NCBI RefSeq assembly: GCF_012952065.1
Contig: NZ_JABCJJ010000005.1
Coordinates: 62,001-126,000 of the forward strand
Source of the DNA: Cellulomonas fimi
GTDB lineage: Bacteria; Actinomycetota; Actinomycetes; Actinomycetales; Cellulomonadaceae
Length of the DNA stretch: 64,000 nucleotides
Reading direction: 5' to 3'
Positions 27,037 to 36,864 of the stretch are shown piece by piece (within the stretch, counting starts at the first letter, position 1; each line of letters begins with the position of its first letter). Both the position numbers and the translations under genes were made by a program. The notes beneath the pieces were generated by a model. That model made no database searches and was not told the origin of the DNA. It saw nothing but the letters and a program-made list of their open reading frames with translations.

Positions 27037-27053
27037 CGCGGGGCGTGCCCGCG
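27037..27053. terminator. Bidirectional hairpin between convergent genes
   Basis: CGCGGG (27037-27042) and CCCGCG (27048-27053) form a 6-bp stem with a 5-base loop in the 41-base gap between the M23 peptidase and sigma-factor stops. It could serve both strands. Confidence 0.5.
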
Positions 27054-27069
27054 ATCGGGTGGAGCGGAC

Positions 27070-28131
27070 TCAGTCGCGCTCGGCGTCCATCAGCTTGGCG
27101 CGCAGGCGCAACATCGCCGCGGTGTGCATCTGGGAGATGCGTGACTCGGTCACACCGAGGACACGACCGATCTCGGCGAGCGTCATGCCCTCGTAGTAGT
27201 AGAGGACGAGGACGATCTTCTCGCGCTCGCCGAGCTGCTCGATCGCCCGCGCGAGCAGGTACTTGGTCTCCTGCGCTTCGAAGGAGCCCGCCGGGTCCGG
27301 CGTGCGGTGGTCCTCGAGCGTGTCGATCAGCGAGAAGGAGTCGGTCCGCTCCGAGCCGCCGCCGAGGAGGTCGTCCAGCGCGGCCACGTTCACGGTGGAG
27401 AGCTGCGCGAACACCGTGCGGAGCTCACCCACCCCGACCTCGAGTCGCTCGGCGACCTCGGACTCGGTCGGGGTCCGCCGGAGCTCGCCCTCGAGATCGG
27501 CGTACGCGCGGTCGACGGCGCGTGCCTTGGTCCGCACGGACCGCGGGATCCAGTCGATCGCCCGCAGCTCGTCGATGATCGCGCCACGGATGCGGGCGCT
27601 CGCGTAGGTCTCGAACTTCACGGCGCGCCCGAGCTCGTACTTCTCGATCGCGTCGATCAGCCCGAACATGCCGTACGAGACGAGGTCCGCCTGCTCGACG
27701 CTGCTCGGCAGGCGCATGCCGACGCGCCCCGCGACCGCGGTCACGAGCGGCGCGTAGTGCAGGATCAGTCGCTCTCGGGGCATGCGGTCGCCCGTGGCCT
27801 TGAACTCGGCCCACGCACGCTCGATCAGGTCGGCGACGGTCTCGTCGGTGAGGTCCAGCACGAGGTCGAGGTCGTCCGCGGGAACGGTGTCCTCGGTGCG
27901 CACCGCGTCCTCGACCAGCACGTGGTTGTCGACCGGCACGTGGTTGTCGACCAGCACCGAGCCGGCTGCCCGCGCCACGTCGCCGGGGAGCACGGCGTCG
28001 CCTGCCAGTACCGCGTCGCGCGGGTCCACCTCGTGGACGAGCAGGCTCTGCGCGCCGCGCTGGTGCGGCAGCAGGACCGCCGGCGCAGTCCGGTCGCTCG
28101 CCGCGGCGCGCTCCTGGGTCTGGGCTGTCAT
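27070..28131 (-). CDS. RNA polymerase sigma factor, WhiG/FliA family
   Basis: Alternative sigma factor of 353 residues. Region 2 is visible around [15 protein letters not shown] and [16 protein letters not shown], region 3 around [15 protein letters not shown], and region 4 with a helix-turn-helix at [21 protein letters not shown]. The position next to rpsB matches whiG of Streptomyces; in motile relatives such factors drive flagellar genes. Unusually, about 90 poorly conserved residues precede region 2, and part is encoded by tandem 18-bp repeats. The ATG at 28131 has GGGGGA seven bases upstream; an ATG at 28155 overlapping the xerC stop (ATGA) is an alternative. Confidence 0.9.
   Translation of the reverse strand: MTAQTQERAAASDRTAPAVLLPHQRGAQSLLVHEVDPRDAVLAGDAVLPGDVARAAGSVLVDNHVPVDNHVLVEDAVRTEDTVPADDLDLVLDLTDETVADLIERAWAEFKATGDRMPRERLILHYAPLVTAVAGRVGMRLPSSVEQADLVSYGMFGLIDAIEKYELGRAVKFETYASARIRGAIIDELRAIDWIPRSVRTKARAVDRAYADLEGELRRTPTESEVAERLEVGVGELRTVFAQLSTVNVAALDDLLGGGSERTDSFSLIDTLEDHRTPDPAGSFEAQETKYLLARAIEQLGEREKIVLVLYYYEGMTLAEIGRVLGVTESRISQMHTAAMLRLRAKLMDAERD
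27901..27954. repeat. In-frame 18-bp tandem repeats in the sigma factor
   Basis: Units 27919-27936 and 27937-27954 differ by one base (CACGTGGTTGTCGACCRG); unit 27901-27918 is a diverged third copy. Because 18 is a multiple of three they stay in frame and encode repeated six-residue steps (VDNHVP / VDNHVL / VEDAVR) in the N-terminal extension. Confidence 0.88.
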
Positions 28132-28151
28132 CGAACGTTCCCCCGTCGTCC

Positions 28152-29096
28152 TCATGCTCGTGGATGCGCTTGCTCGAACGAGCGACGCAGCCGCTCGGCA
28201 GACACGTGCGTGTACCGCTGGGTCGTCGCGAGAGTCGCGTGCCCCAGGACCTCCTGCACGCTGCGGAGGTCGGACCCGCCGTCGAGCAGGTGCGTGGCCG
28301 CGCTGTGCCGCAGCCCGTGCGGCGCGACGTCGTCGACCTCGGCGAGGGCCGCGACCTCGTGCGACGCCGCCCGGATCTGGCGTGCGTCCGCGCGGCGACC
28401 GCGGCGACCCAGCAGCAACGCCGGTCCGGACGTTCCCGTGGCGAGCAGCGGCCGGCCGTCCGCGAGCCACCGCGTGACGGCTGTCGCGGCCGGCACGCCG
28501 AACGGCACCAGACGCTCCTTCGCGCCCTTGCCCATGACGCGGAGCAGCCTCTGGTCCAGGTCGACGTCGTCCACGTCGACCGCCACCAGCTCGCCCACCC
28601 GTGCCCCGGTCGCGTAGAGCAGCTCGAGAGCCGCCCAGTCGCGCAGGTGGACCGGGTCGCCGTCGTCGGCGCGGGTCCGCGCGACATCCAGCAGTCGAGC
28701 GGCCGGTGCGACGCCGAGCACCGTCGGGAGGCTGACCGTCGCCCGGGCCGAGGCGAGGCGGAGCGCCGGGTCCGCGGCCACCCGACCGGTGCGCTGCGCC
28801 CATGCGAAGAACGTGCGAGCGGCTGCACCCCGGCGCGCGAGGGTCGCGCGGCTCAACGGCACCGCGGCCATGACGGCGAGCCAGCCGCGCAGCACGGAGA
28901 GGTCGACGCCGTCGAGCGTCGTGACGCCGCGGTCCGCGGCATACGCGAGCAGGTGCTCGAGGTCACCGAGGTACGCCCGCACGGTGTGCTCCGACAGTCC
29001 GCGCTGCGCAGCCAGGTGGGTCTCGAACGCGACCTGCAGCTCCGACGACCACAGCGCGGGGCGAACCCCCGGCGCGTCCATGGTTGCGGTCTGCAT
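28152..29096 (-). CDS. xerC: Tyrosine recombinase XerC
   Basis: Site-specific recombinase of 314 residues that with XerD resolves chromosome dimers at dif. Catalytic residues are R166 (ATGARVGEL), K193 (GKGAKERL), H260 and R263 (HGLRH), H286 (LGHATL) and Y295 (TQRYTHV). An N-terminal SAM-like DNA-binding domain covers about 18-100. The ATG at 29096 has AGGGA close upstream. Its place beside dprA is conserved in Actinobacteria, so this is a housekeeping gene and not a phage integrase. Confidence 0.93.
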   Translation of the reverse strand: MQTATMDAPGVRPALWSSELQVAFETHLAAQRGLSEHTVRAYLGDLEHLLAYAADRGVTTLDGVDLSVLRGWLAVMAAVPLSRATLARRGAAARTFFAWAQRTGRVAADPALRLASARATVSLPTVLGVAPAARLLDVARTRADDGDPVHLRDWAALELLYATGARVGELVAVDVDDVDLDQRLLRVMGKGAKERLVPFGVPAATAVTRWLADGRPLLATGTSGPALLLGRRGRRADARQIRAASHEVAALAEVDDVAPHGLRHSAATHLLDGGSDLRSVQEVLGHATLATTQRYTHVSAERLRRSFEQAHPRA

Positions 29097-29248
29097 GTCC
29101 CTACGGTGACCGGCGGGCGACCCGCCCACAAGGGCCAGTTCTGGGGGGTCGGTGGGGACGGATGCGCGTTCGTCCCTTGCGTCCGATTCGCCCCGGCGTT
29201 CCCGGTGGTTCTCGACCCCTGCCGTGACGAACTTCACCCGGTCCCCCC

Positions 29249-30505
29249 TCAAGTACGCGGCGCGGCGCGTCGACGCCGCCACCCGGCTCCTTGCCTCTCA
29301 GCCAGCCCGTCGAGCTCGAGCGGGCCGAGCGCGGCCAGCGTCTCACCTTGCGACAGCCCTGCGGCGCGCGCCACCGACTCCGGCGGGGCGGGCCGCACCA
29401 CGGGGAGCGCGTCGAGCACCCGGCGAGCGACGGCGTCCAGGCCGTCGACGTCCGAGCGTGCGACCGTCCGCTCGGGTGCGAGGTCGGTGCCGGCCGCTCC
29501 CGCGAGCTCGGCGACCTCGGCCGCGTCCGTGACGCAGACGGCGGCACCGTCGCGCAGGAGCCGGTGGCACCCGGCCGATGCCATCGACGTGACCGGACCG
29601 GGCACCGCGCCGACAGGTCGCAGGAGGGTTCCGGCGTGGCCCGCGGTGTTCAACGCGCCAGACCGCCACGCGGCCTCGACCACGACCGTGGCGGCACTCG
29701 CCGCGGCGATCAGCCGGTTGCGCTGGAGGAACCGGCTCTTGCTCGGGACGCTCCCGGGTGGCACCTCGCTGACGAGCGCCCCACCGGCGTCGACCACCCG
29801 GCCCAGCAGGTCGGCGTTGCCCGCCGGGTACGGACGGTCCACACCGCCGGCCAGGAAGACGAGCGTGTCTCCCCCGACGGCGATCGTCGCCCGGTGCGCG
29901 GCGGCGTCGATCCCGTAGGCACCGCCGGACACGACCGTGAAGCCCCGAGCGCTCACCCCCGCGGCCAGGTCGGCGGTGACATGGGTGCCGTAGGCCGTGG
30001 CCGCGCGGGCCCCGACGAGCGCGACGGATCGCGCGAGCGCGGAGTCGAGCGCGGTCGTCCCGCGGACCCAGAGGCACGGCGGGGCGGCCGGGCCGAGGTC
30101 GTCCAGGCGCGTCGGCCAGGACGCGCTGCCCGGGTGCAGGAGCACCCCGCCCAACCGGGCCAGGACCGCCAGCTCCCGACGCGGGTCCGTGTGCTCGAGC
30201 CGAGGGGCCCAGCGGCCGAGGGCGGTGACGAGTCGGCGTCGCGAGGCGCCTTCCAGCCGGCCGACGCGCTCGCTCAGCTCGTCGACGGAACGCCGGACGC
30301 CTGGAGCGTCGCCCGTGAGCCCGCCCCCACCGCCGGTGCCCGTCGTCCGCGCGAGGGCGGCGCGGACCCAGGCGAGTGCGTCCTGCGCGCCGAGGACCGA
30401 CACGAGCGCCCCTGCCGTGGTGTCCCCCGGCTCCGCGAGGCGGCTCCAGGCGGCTCTCGCAAGGGTCTCCCCGTCGTGGTCGGCACCCCCGGCCAGCGTG
30501 CTCAC
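29249..30505 (-). CDS. dprA: DNA-processing protein DprA/Smf
   Basis: Binds single-stranded DNA during natural transformation and loads RecA. It has 418 residues: an N-terminal SAM-like domain, then the Rossmann-like core with [11 protein letters not shown] and [12 protein letters not shown], then a C-terminal winged-helix region ([19 protein letters not shown]). The GTG start overlaps the comM stop (GTGA), showing coupling. The 152-base gap to xerC holds only a small GGCGGG/CCCGCC hairpin (29112-29126). Confidence 0.93.
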   Translation of the reverse strand: MSTLAGGADHDGETLARAAWSRLAEPGDTTAGALVSVLGAQDALAWVRAALARTTGTGGGGGLTGDAPGVRRSVDELSERVGRLEGASRRRLVTALGRWAPRLEHTDPRRELAVLARLGGVLLHPGSASWPTRLDDLGPAAPPCLWVRGTTALDSALARSVALVGARAATAYGTHVTADLAAGVSARGFTVVSGGAYGIDAAAHRATIAVGGDTLVFLAGGVDRPYPAGNADLLGRVVDAGGALVSEVPPGSVPSKSRFLQRNRLIAAASAATVVVEAAWRSGALNTAGHAGTLLRPVGAVPGPVTSMASAGCHRLLRDGAAVCVTDAAEVAELAGAAGTDLAPERTVARSDVDGLDAVARRVLDALPVVRPAPPESVARAAGLSQGETLAALGPLELDGLAERQGAGWRRRRAAPRT

Positions 30506-32037
30506 GCGGCCACCTGCCCGCGCGTACGCAGGAGCAGGCCCTGACCGATCTCGCTGCGGCTCGGCGCCGAGCGCCCGGCGAGGTCCGCGAGGGTCCACGC
30601 GACCCGCAGCACGCGGTCCACGCCACGCAGGCTGAGCGCGCCACGGTCCAGGGCGCGGTCGAGATCCGCCATCAGGGACCGGTCGGCGCCGAGCGCGGCC
30701 CTGATCCAGTGGCCGGGCACCTCGGCGTTGGTCCGCCACGGCGTTCCCGCCAGCCGCTCCACCTGCGCCTCCCGAGCACCCGCGACGCGCCGCGCCACGA
30801 CGGCTGTGGACTCGCCACGGCCGGCTCCGTCGATCTCGGCGCGTGAGGCGGGGTGCACCTCGACCTGCAGGTCCACACGGTCGAGGAGCGGGCCGGAGAG
30901 CCGCGACCAGTACCGGCGCCTCGTCATGGGTGGGCAGACGCACTCGAGGCCCTTGCCGACCGCCTTGCCGCACGGGCACGGGTTCGCGGCGAGCACGAGC
31001 TGGAACCGGGCGGGATACCGGGCCGAGCCGCCGGCGCGCTGGATCACGAGCTCCCCGTGCTCGAGCGGCTGTCGCAGCGTCTCGAGCACCCGCGGGGAGA
31101 ACTCGGGCGCCTCGTCCATGAAGAGCACCCCACGGTGCGCGCGGGACGCGGCCCCGGGTCGCGGCATCCCGGAGCCGCCGCCCACCACAGCAGCCGCGGT
31201 CGCCGTGTGGTGGGGGTCCTCGAACGGTGGTCGCCGCAGCAGCCCCTCCGCGGGGTCGAAGGTCCCGGCGAGCGAGTGCACCGCGGTGACCTCGACCGCC
31301 TCGGGCTCGGTGAGGTCCGGCAGCAGCCCTGGCAGCCGCGCGGCCAGCATGGTCTTGCCGGCGCCGGGCGGTCCCACCATGAGCAGGTGGTGCCCGCCCG
31401 CCGCCGCGACCTCGAGCGCCGCGCGCGCCTGGTGCTGGCCCAGCACCTCGGCGAGGTCGACCGGGAGCGGTGCCCGGCGGACCGCCCCGACGGGCTCGAC
31501 CGCGGACGGTGCGGGCTGCTCGATCTCGGCGCCGTAGCGCCAGGCCACCTCGGCGAGACTCGCCGCGCCGAGCACGACGGCGCCCGGCACGAGCGCCGCC
31601 TCGGTCGCGTTCGCCGCGGGGACGACGACGTGCGGGTGACCGGCGGCGACCGCCGCGGCGACCGCGGGCAGCACCCCGCGCACGGGACGCAGCCGCCCGT
31701 CGAGGCCGAGCTCGCCGAGGTGGACGACCCCGGCCACCCGCGCGGCGTCGCACACCCCCGCACCCGCCAGCATCGCCACCGCGATCGCGAGGTCGAAGCC
31801 GGACCCCGACTTGGGCAGCGACGCGGGCGAGAGGTTGACGGTGATCTTGCGCTGCGGCCAGCCGATGCCCGACGACGAGACCGCCGCCCTGACCCGGTCC
31901 CGCGACTCGGCGAGCGCGGCGTCGGGCAGGCCCACGAGCGAGAATCCCGGCACCGACGCCGCCAGGTGCGCCTCGACCTCGATCAGGTGCCCGGACAGCC
32001 CGAGCAGCGAGACGCCCAGCGTTCGACCGAGCCCCAT
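30502..32037 (-). CDS. comM: YifB/ComM-family Mg-chelatase-like AAA+ ATPase
   Basis: A 511-residue ATPase whose H. influenzae and Vibrio relatives promote branch migration during transformation. Order of domains: Lon-like N-terminal domain (to about 170), AAA+ core with Walker A GPPGAGKTM and Walker B FMDEAPEF, a cysteine-containing CPCGKAVGKGLECVC insert, and a C-terminal Mg-chelatase subunit domain. The ATG shares a base with the yraN stop. yraN-comM-dprA form one transcript. Confidence 0.93.
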   Translation of the reverse strand: MGLGRTLGVSLLGLSGHLIEVEAHLAASVPGFSLVGLPDAALAESRDRVRAAVSSSGIGWPQRKITVNLSPASLPKSGSGFDLAIAVAMLAGAGVCDAARVAGVVHLGELGLDGRLRPVRGVLPAVAAAVAAGHPHVVVPAANATEAALVPGAVVLGAASLAEVAWRYGAEIEQPAPSAVEPVGAVRRAPLPVDLAEVLGQHQARAALEVAAAGGHHLLMVGPPGAGKTMLAARLPGLLPDLTEPEAVEVTAVHSLAGTFDPAEGLLRRPPFEDPHHTATAAAVVGGGSGMPRPGAASRAHRGVLFMDEAPEFSPRVLETLRQPLEHGELVIQRAGGSARYPARFQLVLAANPCPCGKAVGKGLECVCPPMTRRRYWSRLSGPLLDRVDLQVEVHPASRAEIDGAGRGESTAVVARRVAGAREAQVERLAGTPWRTNAEVPGHWIRAALGADRSLMADLDRALDRGALSLRGVDRVLRVAWTLADLAGRSAPSRSEIGQGLLLRTRGQVAA

Positions 32038-32393
32038 CAGACGACCCCGACCAGGTGCTCGACGCGGGCCGCGCCGCTCGGCGGCACGACGACGGCGACG
32101 ACGTCGATCCGGATCGTCGGTGGCCGGACGTCGTGCGCCGCGAGCCACTGCGCCGTCAACCGCCGGAGCCGCGCGAGCTTGCGCGGGGTGACCGCCTCGG
32201 CCGGGTGGCCGAACGCCGACCCGCGCCGCGTCTTGACCTCGACGACCACGAGCGCGTCGGCGTCCCGCGCGACGATGTCCAGCTCGCCGTCCGGGCCCCG
32301 CCAGTTGCGGTCGAGCACCTGCCAGCCCGCGGCGACGAGATACTCCGTCGCCACCTTCTCCCCGTACCGCCCGACCGCGTCCTTGGCGCGCAT
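32037..32393 (-). CDS. YraN/UPF0102-family endonuclease-like protein
   Basis: A 118-residue protein with a restriction-endonuclease-like fold. The active-site-like residues are in GELDIVARD and VVEVKTRRG, the D-ExK arrangement. The function in cells is unknown; the gene travels with comM and dprA. The ATG at 32393 is chosen because GGAGG is eight bases upstream and the family begins here; the frame is open for another 50 codons upstream without similarity. Confidence 0.9.
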   Translation of the reverse strand: MRAKDAVGRYGEKVATEYLVAAGWQVLDRNWRGPDGELDIVARDADALVVVEVKTRRGSAFGHPAEAVTPRKLARLRRLTAQWLAAHDVRPPTIRIDVVAVVVPPSGAARVEHLVGVV

Positions 32394-32567
32394 GCCGACC
32401 ACCTCCGGTCCCGAGGCTGCCCCGGGCCGCGCGGGGATGGAGCGTCGGGTCCAGGAGGCTAGGGACGAGCGCACGTCGCGCGCTGCTGGGGACGGTCCGC
32501 CACCGGAGCCACCCGCTGCCGACCCGCACACGGGACCGCCCACCGGGCCTCGGCGGAGGCGCCCCCG

Positions 32568-32891
32568 TCAGCGAGGGAAGGCGCCGCCCTGCCCCAGGTC
32601 GAGCTCGGCCTTGGCGAGCTCCTCGACGTTGACGTCGCGGAACGTCACGACGCGGACCGACTTCACGAAGCGGGCCGACCGGTAGACGTCCCACACCCAG
32701 GCATCGGCGAGCGTCAGCTCGAAGTAGACCTCGCCCGCCGCCGACCGCACCTGCAGGTCCACCTGGTTGGCGAGGTAGAACCGACGCTCGGTCTCCACCA
32801 CGTACGAGAACAGGCCCACCACGTCTCGGTACTCGCGGTAGAGGGCGAGCTCCATCTCGGTCTCGTAGTTCTCCAGGTCCTCCGCACTCAC
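32568..32891 (-). CDS. DUF2469-family protein
   Basis: A 107-residue actinobacterial protein of unknown function, strongly conserved in sequence (SAEDLENYETEMELALYREYRDVVG at the start, VRVVTFRDVNVEEL near the end). GTG at 32891 matches the family N-terminus; an ATG six codons upstream is possible, and neither has a good Shine-Dalgarno. It lies between rnhB and yraN as in other Actinobacteria. The 174 bases to yraN show no gene. Confidence 0.88.
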   Translation of the reverse strand: MSAEDLENYETEMELALYREYRDVVGLFSYVVETERRFYLANQVDLQVRSAAGEVYFELTLADAWVWDVYRSARFVKSVRVVTFRDVNVEELAKAELDLGQGGAFPR

Positions 32892-32966
32892 GGACCCATC
32901 ATGGCCCATCGATCGCGGCGGTGCGCCGACCGCGGGCCACCGCCGGGTGCAGCCGACCGGTGCTCG

Positions 32967-33824
32967 TCAGTCGTCCGCCGCCGCGTCGGGGTGGTCCACC
33001 GGCAGGCGCCAGCTCTGCCGGTGAAGCCTGCTGGGCCCGTGCACCCGGAGCGCCGCCACGTGCTCGGCCGAGCCGTAGCCCTTGTTGTCCGCCCAGCCGT
33101 ACAGCGGGTGCGCGCCCGCGAGGGAGGCCATGAGCGCGTCGCGCTCGCACTTGGCGAGGATGCTCGCAGCGGCCACCGACGCGCACGTGCGGTCGGCCTT
33201 GACCAGGAGGTGCACCCGGGGCTGCGGCGCCTCGACCGCGGCCCTGCCGAGCCCGGCGAGCGGCGGCCCGAGCTCCGTCACGCCGTCGGGCGACGCCACG
33301 CCGTCGGGCGATCCCTCGAAGAGCCGACCCTGGCGCGGCGCCGAGAGCCAGTCGTGCGACCCGTCCAGCAGGACGGCGTCGACCGGGCCGAGGGCGTCGA
33401 CCACCTCGGCGAGCGCGCGTCGGCCCGCGAGCCGCAGGGCGGCGATGATCCCGAACGCGTCGATCTCCGCGGCGGACGCGTGGCCGACGGCGCGCGCGAG
33501 GCCCCAGCGGGAGAGGCTGGGGAGCAGCGCCGTGCGAGCGGCCGGCGTGAGGAGCTTGGAGTCCGCGACGCCGCGCGGGCACGTCCGCGTGGTCGCACCG
33601 ACGGCGACCGCTCCCACGCTGACGGGACCGGCGAGCGCGCCCCGCCCCACCTCGTCCATCCCGACCACGAGCGCGGCGCCCGCGCCGAGGAGGGCGCGCT
33701 CACGTCGCAGCGTCGGCGTCGGTGTCGGTGTCGTCCGACGCTGCGTGCTCCGGGTCGGCGTGGCCGCGCGACGCGCCTGCCGCGCCCGGTCGAGCGCCGT
33801 CCCGTCCTGCGTCGTCGTCGTCAT
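32967..33824 (-). CDS. rnhB: Ribonuclease HII
   Basis: Removes ribonucleotides and RNA primers from DNA-RNA hybrids. It has 285 residues. The catalytic acidic residues begin with D57-E58 in [21 protein letters not shown] and [22 protein letters not shown] are further motifs. Two features are unusual: a 50-residue N-terminal extension rich in Arg and Thr-Pro, and an insert containing two copies of SPDGV near the middle. An internal start close to the core cannot be excluded. It lies 8 bases after lepB. Confidence 0.92.
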   Translation of the reverse strand: MTTTTQDGTALDRARQARRAATPTRSTQRRTTPTPTPTLRRERALLGAGAALVVGMDEVGRGALAGPVSVGAVAVGATTRTCPRGVADSKLLTPAARTALLPSLSRWGLARAVGHASAAEIDAFGIIAALRLAGRRALAEVVDALGPVDAVLLDGSHDWLSAPRQGRLFEGSPDGVASPDGVTELGPPLAGLGRAAVEAPQPRVHLLVKADRTCASVAAASILAKCERDALMASLAGAHPLYGWADNKGYGSAEHVAALRVHGPSRLHRQSWRLPVDHPDAAADD

Positions 33825-33832
33825 GCTGCCCC

Positions 33833-34588
33833 TCACGACCCGGCCGAGGCCGCCGGGACGTCCGCGAAGGTGGGTCCGGGGTTCCGCAGCAGCGCCAGCC
33901 GGTCCGCCGGCCACACCCGCGCGAAGCTGGTACCGACCACGTTCGCCACGGGGATGCTGCCCCCCCCGGGGTCGCCGAGGTGACCCCGCGAGTCGCGCGA
34001 GTTCTGCCGGTTGTCGCCCATGACCCACAGGCTGCCCGCCGGCACCGTCACGTCGAACTCGGCCTCGCTCGGTGCGGAGCCCGGCTTGAGGTACGGCTCG
34101 TCGATCCCGACGCCGTTGACCGTGACGCGACCGGCTTCGTCGCAGCACGCCACCTGGTCGCCCGGCAGCCCGATGACCCGCTTGATCAGGTGCTCGCCCG
34201 AGTCCTGCGGCAGCAGCCCGATGAACGTCATCCCGGCCTCGAACGCGTCGCGCAACGCGCTCTGCTGCTCCGGCTGCACAGGCGGCAGCCAGCCTCCCGG
34301 GTCCTTGAAGACCACCGTGTCACCGCGCTGGAGCTCGAACGGTCCGGGGACGAGTTTGCTCACGAGCACGCGGTCGCCCACCTGGAGCGTGTCCTCCATC
34401 GAGGCGCTCGGGATGAAGAAGGCCTGCACCAGGAACGTCTTGATCAGGAGCGAGAGGGCGAGCGCGCCCACGAGGATGATCACCGTCTCGCGCAGCCACG
34501 ACGCACCGCTCGAGGGCGGCGCGTGGCGCGCAGCCGACCCGACCTCGGCGCCTCGCTGGGGGGACACGGACTCCGACTGGTCGCTCAC
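33833..34588 (-). CDS. lepB: Type I signal peptidase
   Basis: Membrane-anchored serine protease that cleaves secretory signal peptides. It has 251 residues with one N-terminal membrane segment (about 33-53). Catalytic Ser63 is in PSASMEDTL and Lys136 in [22 protein letters not shown] is the conserved box E. Two adjacent cysteines follow at CCDEAG. The GTG start has only a weak Shine-Dalgarno. Confidence 0.95.
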   Translation of the reverse strand: MSDQSESVSPQRGAEVGSAARHAPPSSGASWLRETVIILVGALALSLLIKTFLVQAFFIPSASMEDTLQVGDRVLVSKLVPGPFELQRGDTVVFKDPGGWLPPVQPEQQSALRDAFEAGMTFIGLLPQDSGEHLIKRVIGLPGDQVACCDEAGRVTVNGVGIDEPYLKPGSAPSEAEFDVTVPAGSLWVMGDNRQNSRDSRGHLGDPGGGSIPVANVVGTSFARVWPADRLALLRNPGPTFADVPAASAGS

Positions 34589-34701
34589 CCGCTCACTGTG
34601 CCATTCCGCCTGCGCCCGAACCTAACCGCGCACGAGCGGCGTGCCGCCCGTCGTCGGTGGGGATCGCGCGTCCAGCGAGGCGTGCCGCGCGCCGGCCGCA
34701 G

Positions 34702-34724
34702 GTCCCCCGAGGGGCTCGGGGGAC
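34702..34724 (-). terminator. Second hairpin after rplS
   Basis: GTCCCCCGA (34702-34710) pairs with TCGGGGGAC (34716-34724), a 9-bp stem with a 5-base loop. It sits one base after the main rplS terminator and may act as a backup. Confidence 0.65.
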
Positions 34725-34725
34725 G

Positions 34726-34765
34726 CCGACGGGCGGCCACCGGGGCTCCGGTGGCCGCCCGTCGG
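34726..34765 (-). terminator. 18-bp perfect-stem terminator after rplS
   Basis: CCGACGGGCGGCCACCGG (34726-34743) pairs perfectly with 34748-34765 across a GGCT loop, starting 25 bases past the rplS stop. This very stable hairpin separates rplS from lepB-rnhB. Confidence 0.88.
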
Positions 34766-34790
34766 GCGGAGCTGTGCGGGACTGCCGGCG

Positions 34791-35150
34791 TCACTTCGCC
34801 GGGACGGTCTCGCGCTTCTCCTTGATCTTCGCCTTCTTGCCGCGCAGCTTGCGCAGGTAGTAGAGCTTCGCGCGACGGACGTCACCGCGGGTGACGACCT
34901 CGACCGAGTCGATCGTCGGCGAGTGGACGGGGAACGTGCGCTCGACGCCCACCCCGAAGCTGATCTTGCGGACGGTGAACGTCTCGCGGACGCCGCCGCC
35001 GGCGCGGGCGATGACCACGCCCTGGAAGACCTGGATGCGGGAGCGGTTGCCCTCGACGACCTTGACGTTGACCTTGAGCGTGTCGCCGGCACGGAAGGCC
35101 GGGATGTCGGTGCGCAGCGAAGCTGCGTCGACCGCGTCGAGCGTGTGCAT
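34791..35150 (-). CDS. rplS: 50S ribosomal protein L19
   Basis: Ribosomal protein at the 30S-50S interface, 119 residues. The ATG at 35150 gives [15 protein letters not shown] and is preceded by GGGGAAG; the upstream open frame is leader sequence. The core has [26 protein letters not shown] and a basic C-terminus [14 protein letters not shown]. It is preceded by a structured leader and followed by a double hairpin, so it is its own transcript. Confidence 0.97.
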   Translation of the reverse strand: MHTLDAVDAASLRTDIPAFRAGDTLKVNVKVVEGNRSRIQVFQGVVIARAGGGVRETFTVRKISFGVGVERTFPVHSPTIDSVEVVTRGDVRRAKLYYLRKLRGKKAKIKEKRETVPAK

Positions 35151-35294
35151 GTGGTTCGCTTCCCCGCCCTGCCACAGGTCAGGCGCGATGTCGGGGCCGC
35201 TCGGGTCGAGCGGTCCGGTGGTGTTCGTTCGGAGGGGTGCGCTCGCGGTCGAGACCGACTCCCCTGTGGCAGAGACGCGACCGGCACACACCGA
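35151..35294 (-). promoter_or_regulatory. Structured rplS leader RNA
   Basis: The leader contains a perfect 10-bp long-range pairing between CTGCCACAGG (minus strand, 35263-35272) and CCTGTGGCAG (35169-35178). It encloses a compact hairpin CCGCTCG-GGT-CGAGCGG (35197-35213). The downstream strand of the long helix ends just before the GGCGGGGAAG ribosome-binding region, so folding could affect translation. Autoregulation by L19 is an inference. Confidence 0.55.
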
Positions 35295-35309
35295 CCGACC
35301 ATTCTGCCA
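35295..35309 (-). promoter_or_regulatory. rplS promoter element shared with rpsP
   Basis: Minus strand TGGCAGAATGGTCGG; the rpsP upstream region has TGGCACAATGGTCGG (one mismatch in 15). CAGAAT preceded by TGG fits an extended -10 element. A clear -35 is not visible. Confidence 0.5.
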
Positions 35310-35361
35310 CACCACCTGCGCCGGCCCGAACCCGCCGGTGCGCGGGGTCGGCCGGTCACCC

Positions 35362-36159
35362 TCAGGAGCGCGGCTCGTCCCGCCGACGCAGCACCCCGGC
35401 GTCGGCGGTCCACCCGAGCGAGTCGAGGAGCGCGAGGTCGTGCGTGTCGAGCCCAGCCACGTCGAGCGCCACGACGAGGTCGGGACGCCGCTCGGCGGTG
35501 CGGGTCAGCGCCTCGTCCCGGCGCCACCGTGCGATGCGCGCGTGGTGCCCCGAGAGCAGCACCTCGGGCACCTCGAGCCCCGCCCACCGCGGCGGCTTGG
35601 TGTAGACCGGGTACTCGAGGAGACCGGCGGCGCCGTGCGACTCCTCGACGAGCGACTCGGGGTTCCCGACGACGCCGGGCAGCAGCCGCGCGACCGCCTC
35701 CACCACGACGAGCGCCGCCACCTCGCCCCCGTTGAGCACGTAGTCGCCGATCGACACCTCGTCGACCGCCACGCCGCGCTCGCGGTAGTGCGCGGCGACG
35801 CGGGCATCGATGCCCTCGTACCGGCCGCACGCCACCACGAGGTGCTGCTCGTGCGCCAGCGCCTCGGCGGTGCGCTGCGTGAACGTCGTCCCCGACGGGG
35901 TCGGGACGACCAGGCGGGCCGACGGCGCGGCGCCCGCGAGCACGTCGTCGAGCGCTGCCCCCCAGACGTCCGGCCGCATGACCATCCCGGCGCCGCCACC
36001 GAACGGTGTGTCGTCGACCGTCCGGTGCTTGTCCGACGCCCAGTCCCGCAGGTCGTGCACGCGGACGTCGAGGAGGCCCGCGGTCCGCGCCTTGCCGACG
36101 AGCGACAGCTCCAGCGGCGCGAGGTACCCGGGGAAGATCGAGACGACGTCGATCCGCAC
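35362..36159 (-). CDS. trmD: tRNA (guanine-37-N1) methyltransferase
   Basis: SPOUT-family enzyme that methylates G37 of tRNAs with CNN-reading anticodons, preventing frameshifts. It has 265 residues. The N-terminal trefoil-knot SAM site includes [12 protein letters not shown] and [11 protein letters not shown]; the C-terminal helical tRNA-binding domain includes [23 protein letters not shown] start, one base after the rimM stop. Confidence 0.96.
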   Translation of the reverse strand: MRIDVVSIFPGYLAPLELSLVGKARTAGLLDVRVHDLRDWASDKHRTVDDTPFGGGAGMVMRPDVWGAALDDVLAGAAPSARLVVPTPSGTTFTQRTAEALAHEQHLVVACGRYEGIDARVAAHYRERGVAVDEVSIGDYVLNGGEVAALVVVEAVARLLPGVVGNPESLVEESHGAAGLLEYPVYTKPPRWAGLEVPEVLLSGHHARIARWRRDEALTRTAERRPDLVVALDVAGLDTHDLALLDSLGWTADAGVLRRRDEPRS

Positions 36160-36160
36160 G

Positions 36161-36736
36161 TCAGGCCTTGTCGGCGTCGGTGTCCCGGCCCGACGACGCG
36201 CCGTCCGTCTCCTCGGACGCGACCATGTTCGCGGCGTCGGACGCGAGCAGGCCCGCCGGCGGGTCGATCACGACGCGACCGCCGTCGACGTCCACCACGG
36301 GGACGATCGCCCGCACGAAGGGCACCAGGGTCCGGTCGCCGGACTCCTCGACGAGCACCAGGACGTCGTGGGCCGGCAGGTGCTCGAGACCCGCGATCGT
36401 GCCGAGGGCGGTCCCGTCGACGTGCTCGGCCCGCAGCCCGGACAGCTCGTGCGGGTACCAGGCGTCCTCCTCGGCGTCGGCGGTCGCCTCGACGACGAGC
36501 TCGACCCCCCGCAGCGCCTCCGCGGCCGTCCGGTCGTCCGCCTCGGCGAAGGCCACGAACCACCGTCCGTGCTGCTCCCGGACGCGCGTGAGGGTGAGCG
36601 GGCCCGCCGACGCCGGATCGGTCGCGAGCGTCGCGCCGACCTCGAGCCGACGCGCGGGCGAGTCGGTGCGGAGCTCGAGGGCGACCTCGCCGCGCAGGCC
36701 GTGGGCGCGGCCGATCCGGGCGACGGTGAGCTGCAT
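36161..36736 (-). CDS. rimM: 16S rRNA processing protein RimM
   Basis: Assembly factor for the 30S head that binds S19 and helps 16S rRNA maturation. It has 191 residues: an N-terminal barrel starting [18 protein letters not shown] and a C-terminal PRC-type barrel with [14 protein letters not shown]-like and VIDPPAGLL segments. GGAGGAACC precedes the ATG. About 20 acidic/polar residues extend the C-terminus. Confidence 0.94.
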   Translation of the reverse strand: MQLTVARIGRAHGLRGEVALELRTDSPARRLEVGATLATDPASAGPLTLTRVREQHGRWFVAFAEADDRTAAEALRGVELVVEATADAEEDAWYPHELSGLRAEHVDGTALGTIAGLEHLPAHDVLVLVEESGDRTLVPFVRAIVPVVDVDGGRVVIDPPAGLLASDAANMVASEETDGASSGRDTDADKA

Positions 36737-36792
36737 GGTTCCTCCGGGCGGGGCGGGCGGACGGACGAGGTGTCGTGGCCGGCGTGCGGCGA

Positions 36793-36845
36793 CGACGAGG
36801 CCCGGCCCCAGGCTACGTGTGCAGCGTGGGGACCGGGCCTCGTCG
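36793..36845 (-). terminator. Long terminator after khpA
   Basis: CGACGAGGCCCGG (36793-36805) pairs with CCGGGCCTCGTCG (36833-36845), 13 bp, and CCCCA/TGGGG extend the stem inward past a single bulged base. It ends the rpsP-khpA transcript, so rimM-trmD either depend on read-through or have a promoter in the 56 bases that remain. Confidence 0.82.
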
Positions 36846-36864
36846 GTGGAGCGGGTGCGGTGCC

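Noticed and set aside
28152-29096. Tyrosine recombinase as evidence for an integrated phage or island
   Set aside because: It has XerC catalytic residues and its position beside dprA is conserved; no attachment repeats or phage genes are present.
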